Positions 53,867 to 63,500 of a DNA stretch of 64,000 nt are shown here, in pieces; position 1 is the first letter of the stretch, and every line of letters begins with the position of its first letter. Source of the DNA: Amycolatopsis oliviviridis (GTDB lineage Bacteria; Actinomycetota; Actinomycetes; Mycobacteriales; Pseudonocardiaceae); the NCBI RefSeq assembly GCF_014654365.1, contig NZ_BNAY01000007.1, positions 350,180 to 414,179 of the forward strand, in the 5' to 3' direction. The translations under genes were made by a program, and so were the position numbers. The notes under the pieces were generated by a model. It was not told where the DNA came from. It did not search any database and saw nothing but the letters and a program-made list of their open reading frames with translations.

Positions 53867-54778
53867 ATGCGAAGGAACCGGGTCGTATCGGCCATCGCCC
53901 TCGTCACCGCGGGTGTGTTCTCACTCGCGGCTTGTGGTTCGGAGCAGCAGGCGGCGGTCCCACCCCCGGACGCGGCCCAGCAGGTGGACACGGGCGCGGC
54001 CCCGGTTCTCCTCGCGGGGACGGCGAAAGCGAACAACGCGCAACCGAACACGGGCGACTGGGCGGTCGGCGAAGACGGCACCGCGAACACCGCGAAGCGG
54101 GAGGTCTCGCGGAACTGGGTCCAGCTCAAGGCGGACGAGGCGGGTGCGCTCGATCCGGTGGTCGTCAACGGGGCCGGCCTGACTCTCTACCGGTTCGACA
54201 AAGACACCGCCAAGCCTTCGAAGTCGACCTGCAACGGCGACTGTGCCAAGACCTGGCCTCCCGTGCTCGTGAACTCTGGGAGCAAGATCTTCCTCGCCGG
54301 GGTCAAAAGGTCGGCGGTCGGGACCGTCAAGCGGGACGACGGCACGCAGCAGGTCACGATCGGCGGCTGGCCGGTCTACCGGTTCGCCAAGGACGCCAAG
54401 GCCGGTGACACGAAGGGGCAGGGTGTCGGCGGCACCTGGTTCGGTGTCGCGCCGACCGGTCAGAAGTCCGTGGCACGAGGCGGGGCTCCCGCGTCGAACG
54501 AGCCGTCTTCGCCCGAGGACCGGCAGAACGCGACCAGTGCGATCCTTTTCGACGGCAAGAACTTCAGTGACAACGAGCCTTCGCAGGGCCTGTCGGGCAC
54601 CGGCTGTAAAAACGTCGCGCGTCCCGGCGTCACCTCGTCGATCACCACCTCGGGTTCGCTGAAGCTGTGGAGCGAGAAGGACTGCAAGGGCAGGTCCGTC
54701 GTGATCGAGGGTGACGTCGCCGACCTCAGCGAGATCAATTTCGACGATACGGCCGCTTCGGTGTTTTTCGGATCCTGA
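53867..54778 (+). CDS. SCO0930-like lipoprotein with crystallin-like C-terminus
   Basis: 303 residues, ATG at 53867 with AAGGAG seven bases upstream; the frame extends further up to 53690 but without a start signal. Signal peptide with lipobox LAAC, lipidated at Cys23. Two tandem secreted repeats of the Lipoprotein_15 type follow: VNGAGLTLYRFDKD...CNGDCAKTWPPV and VTIGGWPVYRFAKDAKAGDTKGQGVGGTW. The YRFDKDTAKPSKSTCNGDC segment matches SCO0930-family lipoproteins. After a Pro/Ser linker, residues about 235-303 (ILFDGKNFSDNEPSQGL...KLWSEKDCKGRSVVIEGD...AASVFFG) look like one beta/gamma-crystallin or peptidase-inhibitor-I36-like fold. Cell-surface location is expected; function is unknown. Confidence 0.85.
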   Translation: MRRNRVVSAIALVTAGVFSLAACGSEQQAAVPPPDAAQQVDTGAAPVLLAGTAKANNAQPNTGDWAVGEDGTANTAKREVSRNWVQLKADEAGALDPVVVNGAGLTLYRFDKDTAKPSKSTCNGDCAKTWPPVLVNSGSKIFLAGVKRSAVGTVKRDDGTQQVTIGGWPVYRFAKDAKAGDTKGQGVGGTWFGVAPTGQKSVARGGAPASNEPSSPEDRQNATSAILFDGKNFSDNEPSQGLSGTGCKNVARPGVTSSITTSGSLKLWSEKDCKGRSVVIEGDVADLSEINFDDTAASVFFGS

Positions 54779-54929
54779 GGCGGTCTTCGTCAGAAGTGAA
54801 GAAGGGTGGAGAAGCGGCACGCCCGGCGCCGATCCGGTGGCGGGCGTGCCGCTTCCACCCGGTCCCCAGGGATTTCGGCTCCTGACCGTGGCCGAGCGCG
54901 ATCCCGAAACATCCTTCTGGAGGTATGAA

Positions 54930-55484
54930 ATGAGACCGGTCGACATGATTCATGAGCCCGACGTGGTGCAGGAGACCGCGACCGGCTACATGGATCTGAT
55001 GGCGTTCAAGCGCACGAGCTTTCGTTTTCAGTCTTGCCAACGATATCGGGTCGGGGGTGTGGAGAAAGCCGCCTTCGAGACCTTCAAGCAGACGGGTGTC
55101 TACGAGCTCGCCCAGGATGATCCCCGCTTGCTCCGGCAGCGCACCCAGCTCAGCGGGGGCCGTGTCCTGCAACGCGTTCAGCTGGTCGTCCCGCCGTTGT
55201 CGGACTATCTCCGGTTCGCCTTCGTCTACTTCGATCACTTCGCCCGCGCGGGCGAAGATCTGCGGATCCTGGACGTGTCCAAGATGGATTCGGACGGCTT
55301 GCCGAACCACGACTTCGTCCTGCTCGACGATGAGATCGTCATCAAGTTCAGGCACTCGAGTGAAGACGGCAGCGTCATCGGCAGGGAACTCATGACGAAC
55401 GCCGACCTCGCCAGGTTTCGCGGCTACCGTGACCGAGCGCTGGAATTGGCAGTGCCCTTCGGCGAGTATCAGGAAAGGGGATGA
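54930..55484 (+). CDS. DUF6879-type protein
   Basis: 184 residues, ATG at 54930 with GGAGG six bases upstream. Family landmarks are FKRTSFRFQSCQRYRV, AAFETFKQTG, VVPPLSDYLRFAFVYFDHFARAGEDLRILDV, NHDFVLLDDEIVIKFRHS and YRDRALELAVPF. Such soluble proteins are widespread in actinomycetes, often near XRE-type regulators or DUF397 proteins, with no assigned activity. No XRE or DUF397 gene is present here. It may share a transcript with the lipoprotein 151 bp upstream. Confidence 0.8.
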   Translation: MRPVDMIHEPDVVQETATGYMDLMAFKRTSFRFQSCQRYRVGGVEKAAFETFKQTGVYELAQDDPRLLRQRTQLSGGRVLQRVQLVVPPLSDYLRFAFVYFDHFARAGEDLRILDVSKMDSDGLPNHDFVLLDDEIVIKFRHSSEDGSVIGRELMTNADLARFRGYRDRALELAVPFGEYQERG

Positions 55485-55970
55485 CTTCGAGGTGGCTCAG
55501 GCGGGCCTGCCGGTGTTCCGCGTGTCGTCCGGAACGCGAAGAATCCTTGTCGGCCGAACCGTTCGAAGAGAACCGCGGGTGGCGCCGGCGAAGCCCGGCG
55601 TCGATCGAACCCGGTGTCCGAGGTTTCGTTGACATGTTCCGGGTGACGCGACCGTTACGACGCCGGGGTGCGCGCGACTGAGCGACGATGCCGTGGCGGG
55701 AAGGCCCTTCCTCACGCGAAGCGGACGTCGGCGCAGGCAATCCACGCTCCGGCGGTACCCGCGACGCCGGAGTCGTCTTCGTTCCCGCTCACCGGTGTAT
55801 CCCGGGGGAGGATTGGCCAAGCTTTCAGGCCGAAAGGGTAGATCGGCCTTCGCCGATCTTGCCGGGAGCTCGTTCGGCTCGGTTCAATCGGAAGCTGAGT
55901 GAGCTTGAGGAGAATGTCCATGGGGAACCCCCTTTTCGCTCCGCGTGCCGTCTTGTTCGCGAGCTGACCG
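55485..55970. other. Intergenic region with short leader ORF
   Basis: 486 bp without a convincing protein gene. A 66-codon ORF at 55481-55681 overlaps the preceding stop as ATGA, but is Arg/Cys-rich with a poor codon pattern. A different frame (GTG 55491 to 55632) has better GC3 but encodes only ~46 unremarkable residues. The last 50 bp contain the leader ORF at 55920-55967. No clear terminator hairpin was seen. Confidence 0.5.
55920..55967 (+). CDS. Possible 15-residue leader peptide upstream of the dehydrogenase
   Basis: The short ORF MGNPLFAPRAVLFAS is preceded by GAGGAG with a seven-base spacer, the best ribosome site in the neighbourhood. Its TGA lies three bases before the dehydrogenase ATG at 55971, which itself has no good ribosome site. 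This geometry suggests translational coupling or an attenuator-type leader. There is no run of one amino acid, so the regulated signal, if any, is unknown. Confidence 0.4.
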   Translation: MGNPLFAPRAVLFAS

Positions 55971-57041
55971 ATGACCGCGACAGGAGCCGACGGACGGCTG
56001 CCCGCCACCATGCGCGCGGTGCGCTTCGACTCGGTCACCGGAGATCTGAGCCTCCAGGAAGTACCCGTACGCGCCCCGGACGTGGACGAGGTCGTGGTCA
56101 AGATCGCGGCCTGCGGGATCTGCAACTCCGATCTGGACCGGATCGACGGCAGGGTCACCCCGGTGCTGCCGGTGTTCACTCCCGGCCACGAAGCGGCCGG
56201 CGTCGTCGTCGCGGTCGGTGAGCGGGTGAGCCTCTGGGCACCCGGTGATCGCGTGGTCTTGGCCGCCGGGCGGGAATGTGGCCACTGCGCCGAATGCCGG
56301 GTAGGCGGTGGCCCTGACGACTGCGCCGATCCGCATCTGATGGCGGTCCACTGCGACGGTGCCTGGGCCGAGTACGTGACGACCTCGGCCACGGCCCTCG
56401 TCGGGGTCCCGGATTCGATCCCGCTCGAGCAGGCGACCGTCCTATCGGGATCGGTGTCGACGCCTTACGGTGCCATCGACACCGCACGGTTGCGGCCCGC
56501 CGAGGCGGTCGGTGTTTGGGGACTGGGTGCCCTCGGTACGCATCTGGTGCAGCTGGCCCGGATATGTGGCGCTTCCCCGATCATCGCTCTCGATCCCCGC
56601 CCCGTGGCCCGCGAGCGCGCGCTGGGGCGAGGGGCCGACGTGGCGCTGGATCCGGCGAACCGCCAGGTGACCTCCTACATCAAGGAGATCACCAAAGGAC
56701 GTGGGCTTGATGTGGCCTTCGACCTCGTGGGATGTCCCTCTACCTTCGGGCAGGCGCGGGAGGTGCTGCGCAAACGGGGCAGGCTTGTGATGGTGAGCGC
56801 GTCGCCCGACACGCAGGAGGTCGGCCGCGAGCTGCCGCTGGCGCGCAACGATCAGATCGTCGTCGGGCACACGGGATACCGGGTCACTCACCTCGAAGGC
56901 GTGGTGGAACTCATGGAGCGCGGGCGTCTCGACATCGACGGATCGATCAGCGCGATCCTGCCGCTGGAGCAGGTGATCGAGGGGGTGCGCAGGATGCGCG
57001 AGCACGACGACGCCCCGATCAGGGTACTGCTGCGTCCTTGA
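55971..57041 (+). CDS. Zinc-dependent alcohol dehydrogenase (MDR superfamily)
   Basis: 356 residues. The ATG at 55971 is used; an in-frame ATG at 56010 (MRAVRFDSVTG) is the classic MDR start and equally likely. Catalytic zinc ligands: Cys51 (CGICNSD) and His73-Glu74 (GHE). Structural zinc Cys cluster at 103, 106, 109 and 118, with the last spacing one residue longer than usual. The Rossmann nucleotide motif GVWGLGALG lies near 180, and DVAFDLVG and GRLVMVSASPD follow. It should oxidise or reduce an alcohol/aldehyde with NAD(P); the substrate is unknown. It stands between regulators without obvious pathway partners. Confidence 0.9.
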   Translation: MTATGADGRLPATMRAVRFDSVTGDLSLQEVPVRAPDVDEVVVKIAACGICNSDLDRIDGRVTPVLPVFTPGHEAAGVVVAVGERVSLWAPGDRVVLAAGRECGHCAECRVGGGPDDCADPHLMAVHCDGAWAEYVTTSATALVGVPDSIPLEQATVLSGSVSTPYGAIDTARLRPAEAVGVWGLGALGTHLVQLARICGASPIIALDPRPVARERALGRGADVALDPANRQVTSYIKEITKGRGLDVAFDLVGCPSTFGQAREVLRKRGRLVMVSASPDTQEVGRELPLARNDQIVVGHTGYRVTHLEGVVELMERGRLDIDGSISAILPLEQVIEGVRRMREHDDAPIRVLLRP

Positions 57042-57154
57042 AGATCTTTCCGTATTGGCCGTCGTTCAACGCCCTGGCCTGGGGCGTTGAGAGATCGTGA
57101 AGTTCGGTTTCCCATGCTCGAAACCAAGAGATTGGCAAGAGCGGGAGGCCTACG

Positions 57155-57775
57155 ATGGAACCGGTACGTGTTGCGGTGCGGGCAGTCGATCCGGTCATGC
57201 AGGCGGGGCTTACGAGTTTCCTCCGGGTGCGGCCCGAGCTGACCGTCGTCGACCGGTGTGAACTCACCGAGCGGGATGTCCTGGTCGTCCAGATCGAGCG
57301 GATGACGCCCCAGGCTGTCGCCGATCTGCGGGACGACGGCGTCCCAGGCCGCGTGTCGAAAGTGCTGCTGGCAGGCGAACTTCAAGAGAGTGACCTGCTG
57401 ACCGCGGTCGAATGTCAGGTGGTGGCCGTACTCCCGCGCGCCCGGACCACGGGCGACCAGCTCGTGGAGGCCGTTCTGTCCGTTCCAGGACAGGGACGCC
57501 TGCCTGCGGACCTCCTCGAAGAGGTGCTCGACAGTGTCCGGCGGCTTCCACGAGAAGTGCTGATGTCGCGTGAGGACGGTGCAGCAGGACTGACGCCGCG
57601 TGAGGTGGATGTGTTGCGCTTGATGGCGGAAGGGCATGACACCGAAGACATCGCGGACAAGCTGTGCTATTCCGCGCGCACAGTGAAGAACGTCATCTAC
57701 GAGTTGACCAGCCGGCTGAACCTGCGGAACCGGCCGCACGCGGTGGCGTATGCCATGCGAGCGGGCGCGATCTGA
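57155..57775 (+). CDS. LuxR-family regulator with degenerate receiver domain
   Basis: 206 residues, ATG at 57155 behind GGGAGG six bases away. Residues 1-125 have the alternating strand/helix layout of a response-regulator receiver (VRVAVRAVDPVMQAGLTSFL, DVLVVQIERMTP). Where the phospho-acceptor Asp is expected (after the DVLVV strand) there is Gln46, so classic phosphorylation is unlikely. Residues 146-203 are a GerE/LuxR helix-turn-helix (LTPREVDVLRLMAEG, IADKLCYSARTVKN). No partner histidine kinase is present. Regulation by ligand binding or by abundance is more likely. Confidence 0.9.
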   Translation: MEPVRVAVRAVDPVMQAGLTSFLRVRPELTVVDRCELTERDVLVVQIERMTPQAVADLRDDGVPGRVSKVLLAGELQESDLLTAVECQVVAVLPRARTTGDQLVEAVLSVPGQGRLPADLLEEVLDSVRRLPREVLMSREDGAAGLTPREVDVLRLMAEGHDTEDIADKLCYSARTVKNVIYELTSRLNLRNRPHAVAYAMRAGAI

Positions 57776-57794
57776 ACCGGTCAGGCAGATCTGT

Positions 57795-57849
57795 TGTCCC
57801 GAACGTCACGCCGGGGACGCTCACCGTCTCGAACGTGGCGCTCGGGACA
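57795..57849. terminator. Imperfect inverted repeat between convergent genes
   Basis: TGTCCCGAACGTCACG (57795-57810) pairs with CGTGGCGCTCGGGACA (57834-57849), 14 of 16 positions. It fills the 82-bp gap between the convergent LuxR and BTAD genes and can serve as their shared terminator. It is similar in style to the other intergenic palindromes of this window. Confidence 0.5.
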
Positions 57850-57857
57850 TACTGCCT

Positions 57858-60548
57858 TCACGGACTTGGTGCCCTGAGTGGACCTGGAGGGCTCCGGTGA
57901 GGGCACACCTCAAAGCAGGCCTCGGTTCGCGGACCCTGTACGGTCCGGTGCGACAGCAGAAAAGCTTCGGCGGTTTCTGCGTCGATGCGGCCCTTCGTCA
58001 CCAGCTCGACGATGTCGCGTTCCACTGCCGACGAGGACGACCGTCGGTCTCGCGGGGCGACGATGTCGGGCGCCCGCGCGGCTGCCCAGACCCCGTGTAA
58101 TCGATTACTCGCGCAGTGAACATCCCAGCTGACAGCCAAAACGCCGAGGTGACGCAGGACTGTCCCGGTGTGGTGTCTCGTGCGCAGGAACCGGTCTGTC
58201 AGCAGGAAGTCGTAGCTTTCCCGCTCGCTGGCACCGTCCACATCGGCCAGTCGCTTGGCTTCACGTTCGGCCACGCAGAGTTCACACCGCGTGGGCTCCG
58301 CCAGGCGGAAGCTACTTCGGCGCCGCCAGATCTGTGACGTATGGGGCGCGTCGTCGCTCCCCGCGGCCCGGTCCGGGGCGCTGCCGGCCTCCATGGCGAG
58401 TTCGAGCGGTTCCTGACCGAGCCGGACCATCACGACGACGTAGGCGGCGAGGAGCACTTCGCGACGCGGATCGTCGGTAGGGAAGTCGTCCAAGGACCGT
58501 CGCAGCAACTCGGCCGCGACCAGGGGAGAACGGTTCGTCAGGGACTCGTGGTGTTCCACGAGCCAGTCGATGACCCAGTCGTCGATCGCTGTGGGTACGG
58601 CCACCAGCTGGTGCGCGATCTGTTCGACGTCCGAACCGATGTCCGCCAGCGCCATTGCGGCGCGGCGATGCCAGTCGGCCCGCATGTCGATGGGGATCTC
58701 GTTGTACAGCGCCCAGCGGTGCATGGGGTGCCGGAACGCCAGCTGGGTGCCGGTTTCGACGATGATCCGCATTTCCATGACCTGCTCGAAAGCTCCGAGC
58801 AGCTCGGACGGCATCTTGTCCATCGTCGCCGCGACCTCGGTCAGCCCGAACTCCATGCCGAGCACTGCCGCGCGGCGGACCGTCTCCCTGGCGTGGTCGT
58901 CCATCATGTCCAGGGTGCGGGCGATCGCTTCGAGCAGCGACTCGGGAGCTTCCACGCTGCTGTGTGTGTCAGAGGTTCCGTCAATAGTCTCCAGGGGGCG
59001 CCCGTGCGTCAGCGCATCGGTCGTCTCGCGGAGATAGAGGGGGTTGCCCGCGGCCTTGGGAACCAGCGATCGCAGCTGTTCGCTGGGCAGGGCCCCGAGC
59101 AGATCGGCGAGTACGGCTTCGGCGTCCGCGTCGGCGAGCGGTTCGAGCTTGATCACTTCGAGTCCGCGAGATTCGGCGGCTCGGCGCACCTGCTCCAGTT
59201 TTTCCCGACGCGGCACCGGACGTGAAGTCGCGACCAGCAGCAGCGGCAGCTGTCTGGCGGCCGTGGACAGCCGGTTCCACATGAGCACACTGGCCTCGTC
59301 AGCCCACTGAAGGTCGTCCACGACCAGCAGCAGCGGCGCGGTGGCGCAGAGTTCGTCGATGTAGGCCAGAATCCGGTCCGCGGTCGCGGCGGGCAGATCC
59401 ACGTTCGCCGAGGGCGGCCGTGCTTCGGTCTCGTCGATCTCCAGCCCGAGAGCGTCCATGATCACTCGCAAGGGGGAGGGCCGGTCCAGCTCGCCGGCGG
59501 CGCCCCAGGCGACGTGACAGCCGCGCTCGCCGAGACCTGCCAGCGCTGTGCTGAGTAGTTCCGATTTCCCGATCCCGGGTTCGCCGTCGATCCACGCCGA
59601 CCGGCCGTGTCCGTTCAGGACGTCGTCGGCAAGCCGGCGGAGGATGGCGAGTTCGGCTTCACGGCCATGGCACGAATGCGGGTTGGTCCGGCGCTCCTCG
59701 ATGGTGTGGGACACCTGTGCCGGGAAGACGGAGAGAAGCTTCTCTTGTGGGGCCACCGCCGGGGAAGACGGTGCCAAGGCGGGATCGTCGGTCAGGATCT
59801 GCCGGTGCGCCTCGACGAGCTCCCGGCCGGGAGCCGTGTTCAGCTCGCGCCGCAGTACCTCGCGCGCGCTGCGGAACGTCTCCAACGCCTCCGTGGTCCG
59901 GCCGCTGCGGTGCAGGGCGATCATCAGCGCCCGCCAGAGCGGCTCTCGCAACGGATGCTCCCGCACCAGCACGGTCAACTCGGGAACGAGATCCTCGTAC
60001 AAGCCGAGTTTGAGCAGCCCCTCGGCGCGCATTTTGAGGGCGAGGACGCGCTGTTCGGTCAGGTTCGTGCGCAGTGATTCTGCGTAGGGGCCGGTAATAC
60101 CCGACAGCGCCTCACCCTTCCACTGCGCCAGCGCGAGGTCGAGGGTCTCGACCGCCTGACCGATTTCGCCGTCCTGCCAAAGCATTCGCGCCGCTCCGAC
60201 GTGCCGTTCGAACACGCGGATGTCGAGCGCGTCGTCGTCCAGCCGGAGCCGGTAGCCTGCGGAGTCCGACACGAGCAGGCCGTCGGTCGACCACTTGGTC
60301 CGGCTCGGGTCGAATCCGCGGCGCAGCCCGGAGATGTAGGTGTGCACGCTTCCGTTGGCGCTGGCGGGGGCGGCGTCGCCCCAGACCGCCTGGATCAACT
60401 CGCTCCGGGTAACCGGTTGAGTCACCGCCCGCGTCGCCAGCGCGGCGAACACAGCACGCTGCCGTGCGGGGCCCAGGTCGAGCTCTTGGTCACCGAGCCA
60501 GGCGCGCAGCGAACCGAGCGCCTCCACCCGCAGTTCGTCGCCGGTCAT
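57858..60548 (-). CDS. BTAD/AAA regulator with damaged LuxR-like C-terminus
   Basis: 896 residues, ATG at 60548, overlapping the stop of the upstream paralogue as ATGA (60545-60548), so the pair is translationally coupled. Winged helix 1-105 (LGPARQRAVFAALA, SVHTYISGLRRGF). BTAD about 106-255. AAA ATPase with P-loop DGEPGIGKSELL (321-332) and Walker B LLLVVDDLQWADEAS (406-420). The last ~180 residues are odd: the usual long TPR-like region is short and Arg/Ser-rich, then residues 843-871 (ERDIVELVTKG...SHRTVQ) reproduce the first two helices of a LuxR helix-turn-helix, after which the sequence becomes Pro-rich and unrelated. A deletion plus frameshift in the 3' end is likely. The N-terminal DNA-binding half may still work. 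Confidence 0.85.
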   Translation of the reverse strand: MTGDELRVEALGSLRAWLGDQELDLGPARQRAVFAALATRAVTQPVTRSELIQAVWGDAAPASANGSVHTYISGLRRGFDPSRTKWSTDGLLVSDSAGYRLRLDDDALDIRVFERHVGAARMLWQDGEIGQAVETLDLALAQWKGEALSGITGPYAESLRTNLTEQRVLALKMRAEGLLKLGLYEDLVPELTVLVREHPLREPLWRALMIALHRSGRTTEALETFRSAREVLRRELNTAPGRELVEAHRQILTDDPALAPSSPAVAPQEKLLSVFPAQVSHTIEERRTNPHSCHGREAELAILRRLADDVLNGHGRSAWIDGEPGIGKSELLSTALAGLGERGCHVAWGAAGELDRPSPLRVIMDALGLEIDETEARPPSANVDLPAATADRILAYIDELCATAPLLLVVDDLQWADEASVLMWNRLSTAARQLPLLLVATSRPVPRREKLEQVRRAAESRGLEVIKLEPLADADAEAVLADLLGALPSEQLRSLVPKAAGNPLYLRETTDALTHGRPLETIDGTSDTHSSVEAPESLLEAIARTLDMMDDHARETVRRAAVLGMEFGLTEVAATMDKMPSELLGAFEQVMEMRIIVETGTQLAFRHPMHRWALYNEIPIDMRADWHRRAAMALADIGSDVEQIAHQLVAVPTAIDDWVIDWLVEHHESLTNRSPLVAAELLRRSLDDFPTDDPRREVLLAAYVVVMVRLGQEPLELAMEAGSAPDRAAGSDDAPHTSQIWRRRSSFRLAEPTRCELCVAEREAKRLADVDGASERESYDFLLTDRFLRTRHHTGTVLRHLGVLAVSWDVHCASNRLHGVWAAARAPDIVAPRDRRSSSSAVERDIVELVTKGRIDAETAEAFLLSHRTVQGPRTEACFEVCPHRSPPGPLRAPSP

Positions 60549-63500
60549 CCGTACCTCCGGCGGATTTCGGTCTCGACTCGCCGCTTCGCCCGCCGGGCGT
60601 CCAGCACCGCGCCGAGATCCTCGTAGCCGCTCAACGCCGCGTGCAGAGCCGTCCCCGCTCCGTCCTCATCGCCGTTCTTGGCCGAAAGGACAGCCGCGTC
60701 CTCCATGGCCTGCGCTTCACCGAAACGGTCGCCGGCCGACCGGAGCGCGGCGGCGACGGTGAGCGCGGCGCCGGGATCGTCGTCGAGCAGTGCCCGGCAC
60801 CTGAGCGCGGCCGCCTCCTGGCCGGGCGTTCGTTCGCACAGCAGGGTCGCCAGCTTGGCGTGGTCGTGTTCCTGCAGGTCGACCGCGAGTCGGACCAGAC
60901 CGGGCATCCAGGGGCAGACGATCTCGTCCTCGACCTCGAGCATGCTCGCCAGCAATCCGAACGCGACAGTCGGCCGGTCTTCGGCCTCGGCCAGCAGCGC
61001 GTTGGTCGCGAGCATGAAATCGGTGCCGTCGGTGCCGAATTCGCCCGCCGGTGCCAGTGCCCAGATAGACATCAGATGGGCGCGGGCGTCCTGGACCTTC
61101 CCGCGGTGCGCGGAGATCGCTGCCGCGACGCCGCTGAGCTGCCGCAGCGCCATGGGGCGGCCCAGGGTCTGGCGGGCGAGGGTCACGCCGCCGCTCAGCC
61201 GGTCGGTCAGCTCCGCCAGCGGAGCGTCCCAGTGGCCGGTCCAGTACGAACTCGTCGCGCCGAGCCCGGTCGTGGCCCGCTGGGCAGGGATCCGGGGCCC
61301 AGCCGCTCCGCTGTCGGCCGTGCAGACAGGCCACCAGCCGACCCGCGTTCGGGACAGGAGGGCTTCCTGCACCGTCCGCCAAGCCGGCGGGGTGTCCGTG
61401 TCGTTCAGCGCTTCCTCGAGTACTTGCGTCGCCTGGGCGACGTCACCGCGCAGCAGGCGTGAATAGGCCAGGAGCCAACGCATCTCCGCCACCACGTCGG
61501 CGTTCTTGGTCTGCGCGGCGACCTGGCCCACCTCGGCGCAGAGGTCGCGTTCGAGCCAGAGTGTCAGCCGCGCCGTCGCGATCCCGAACTCCTCGCGCAG
61601 GGCGGCGGGGACGGTGCCCGAGCTGTTCACCTTGTGCAGTAACTGCATGGAGGACAAGGGCGCCCTCGGCGCGAGGGTGTAGACCTCGCGTGCCAGCCAG
61701 TCGCAGAACCACTTGTCGACCGGAACAGGGGCGGACAGAAGCTGGGAGGCGACCCGCTCCACGGGGGCGCCCGATCCCGCGAGGGTCTCGGCGAGCTGCC
61801 TGTGCAGCGCGACACGGATCGCCGTTGGTGTCCTCGCGTAGAGCGCCTCGCGGACGACCGGATGCTTGAAGGCCATCCTGCCGCGGGCTCGCACCACCAG
61901 GCCGACGTCTTCGACCTCGTCGAGGACGTGGTCGAGCTCTTCCGCAGGCCGTCCCATCGCGATGGCGAGGTCACCACGGGTGAAGAACCGGTCCAGCAAG
62001 GCGGCCCATCGGAGCACCTCCGAGGCGGCCGCTGACAGGAAACCCAGCCTGCGGTTGAGGGTTTCCAACGCGGCGCGGGGGATGGCGGGACAAGCACCGG
62101 TTCCACCGTGCTCCGGTGGCTCGGTCCCGTCGAGCGCCTGCACGATGCTCCTGACGAAGAGCGGATTGCCCGCGGCGGTCCGGGCGAGTGCGAGCAGTGC
62201 CGGTCCTGGCACCGTCAAGTTGAGCCCGATGAGGAGGTCGCGGACGTCCTCATCGGGCAGAGGAAGCACTTTTTCGATCCGGGTGCCCATCCTGGCGAGT
62301 TCCGCGCGAATGTCGTGGAGCCGGTGACGGCGTGACACCCGGCGGCTGACTCCGATCAACAGCAGCGGGAGCCGGGCGCACCGGGCCGCCAGCAGCCGCC
62401 ACACCTCGAGGCTTGCGGGGTCCGCCCACTGCAGATCGTCGGCGACCAGGATCATCGGCCGTTCCTGGCTGAGTCCCGTCACCAGATCGACGATCAGGGC
62501 CACGGCAGTGGGAACGGTTGCTTCGTCGGCCGTCAGCTGCCGAATGGCGCGGGCCACCTCACGGCGGCGGGGCTCCGGGGAATTCATCCCGATGTCCAGG
62601 CAGTCGAGAATGAGTTGCAGCGGTGGGCGCTGACCGACTTCGTCCGCGGAGGCGGTGGCGACAGTGCACTCCGTCGCGCCCTCCAGGCCGGCGGAGACCA
62701 GCGCGGACTTACCGATACCGAGCTCGCCCTCGAACCACAGGGAGCTCCCTTGGCCGTCGGCGATCCCCCGCACCGCGGTCTGGATGACGGCGAGTTCGCA
62801 GCCGCGTCCGACGAAGACCGAGGGCCGGTCGCCCTGCGTCGGACGAGCAGCGACCGAGGTGCGCGGGGCGTGTGTCACGTCACGCCACAGTGTCGGGTCG
62901 TCCGCCTTGATCTGCTCGTAGCGGGACGTGAGGTCGGCTCCGGGTTCGATACCGAGCTCGTCGATGGTCTCGGTCCGCAAGCCTTCGAAGACCTTCAACG
63001 CCTCTTGCCGCCGTCCGCAGCGGTAGAGCGCGAGCAGGTGGAGACTCTGGAGACCTTCGCGCATGGGGTGCTCCGCCGCGACCGGGCGGAGGTCGGCGAG
63101 CAGCTTCTGGTGTTCGCCGGCGTCGAGCATCAGTCTGGCGCGCCGTTCGATGACGTCCAGCCGTAGTTCCCGCAGGCGTTCACGCTGTGTAGCGGCGAAC
63201 GGGCCGCCCAGCCCGTCCAGAGGATCGGCCCGGAAAAGACTCAGGGCCTTGTCGAGCGCAGCGAGCGTTCCGGGCACATCGCGTCCGCGTTCGCACAGCC
63301 TGGCCCGTTCACGCAGGTTCTCGAAACGGACGACGTCGATCGACTCCGAGTCGACGCGCAGGCAGTAACCAGATCCGCTCGAAGCCAGAACCTCGGTCGA
63401 TTCGCGACGCATCCGGTCGGGGTCGAGCGCGGTCCGCAGTGACGAAACGTAGGTGTAAATACTGCCATTCGCGCTGGTAGGAGCCTCTTCGCCCCAGATG

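Noticed and set aside
55481..55681. 66-codon gene overlapping the DUF6879-type stop as ATGA
   Set aside because: Product is Arg/Cys-rich without a recognisable pattern and its codon third positions are poor; the overlap alone is not enough.
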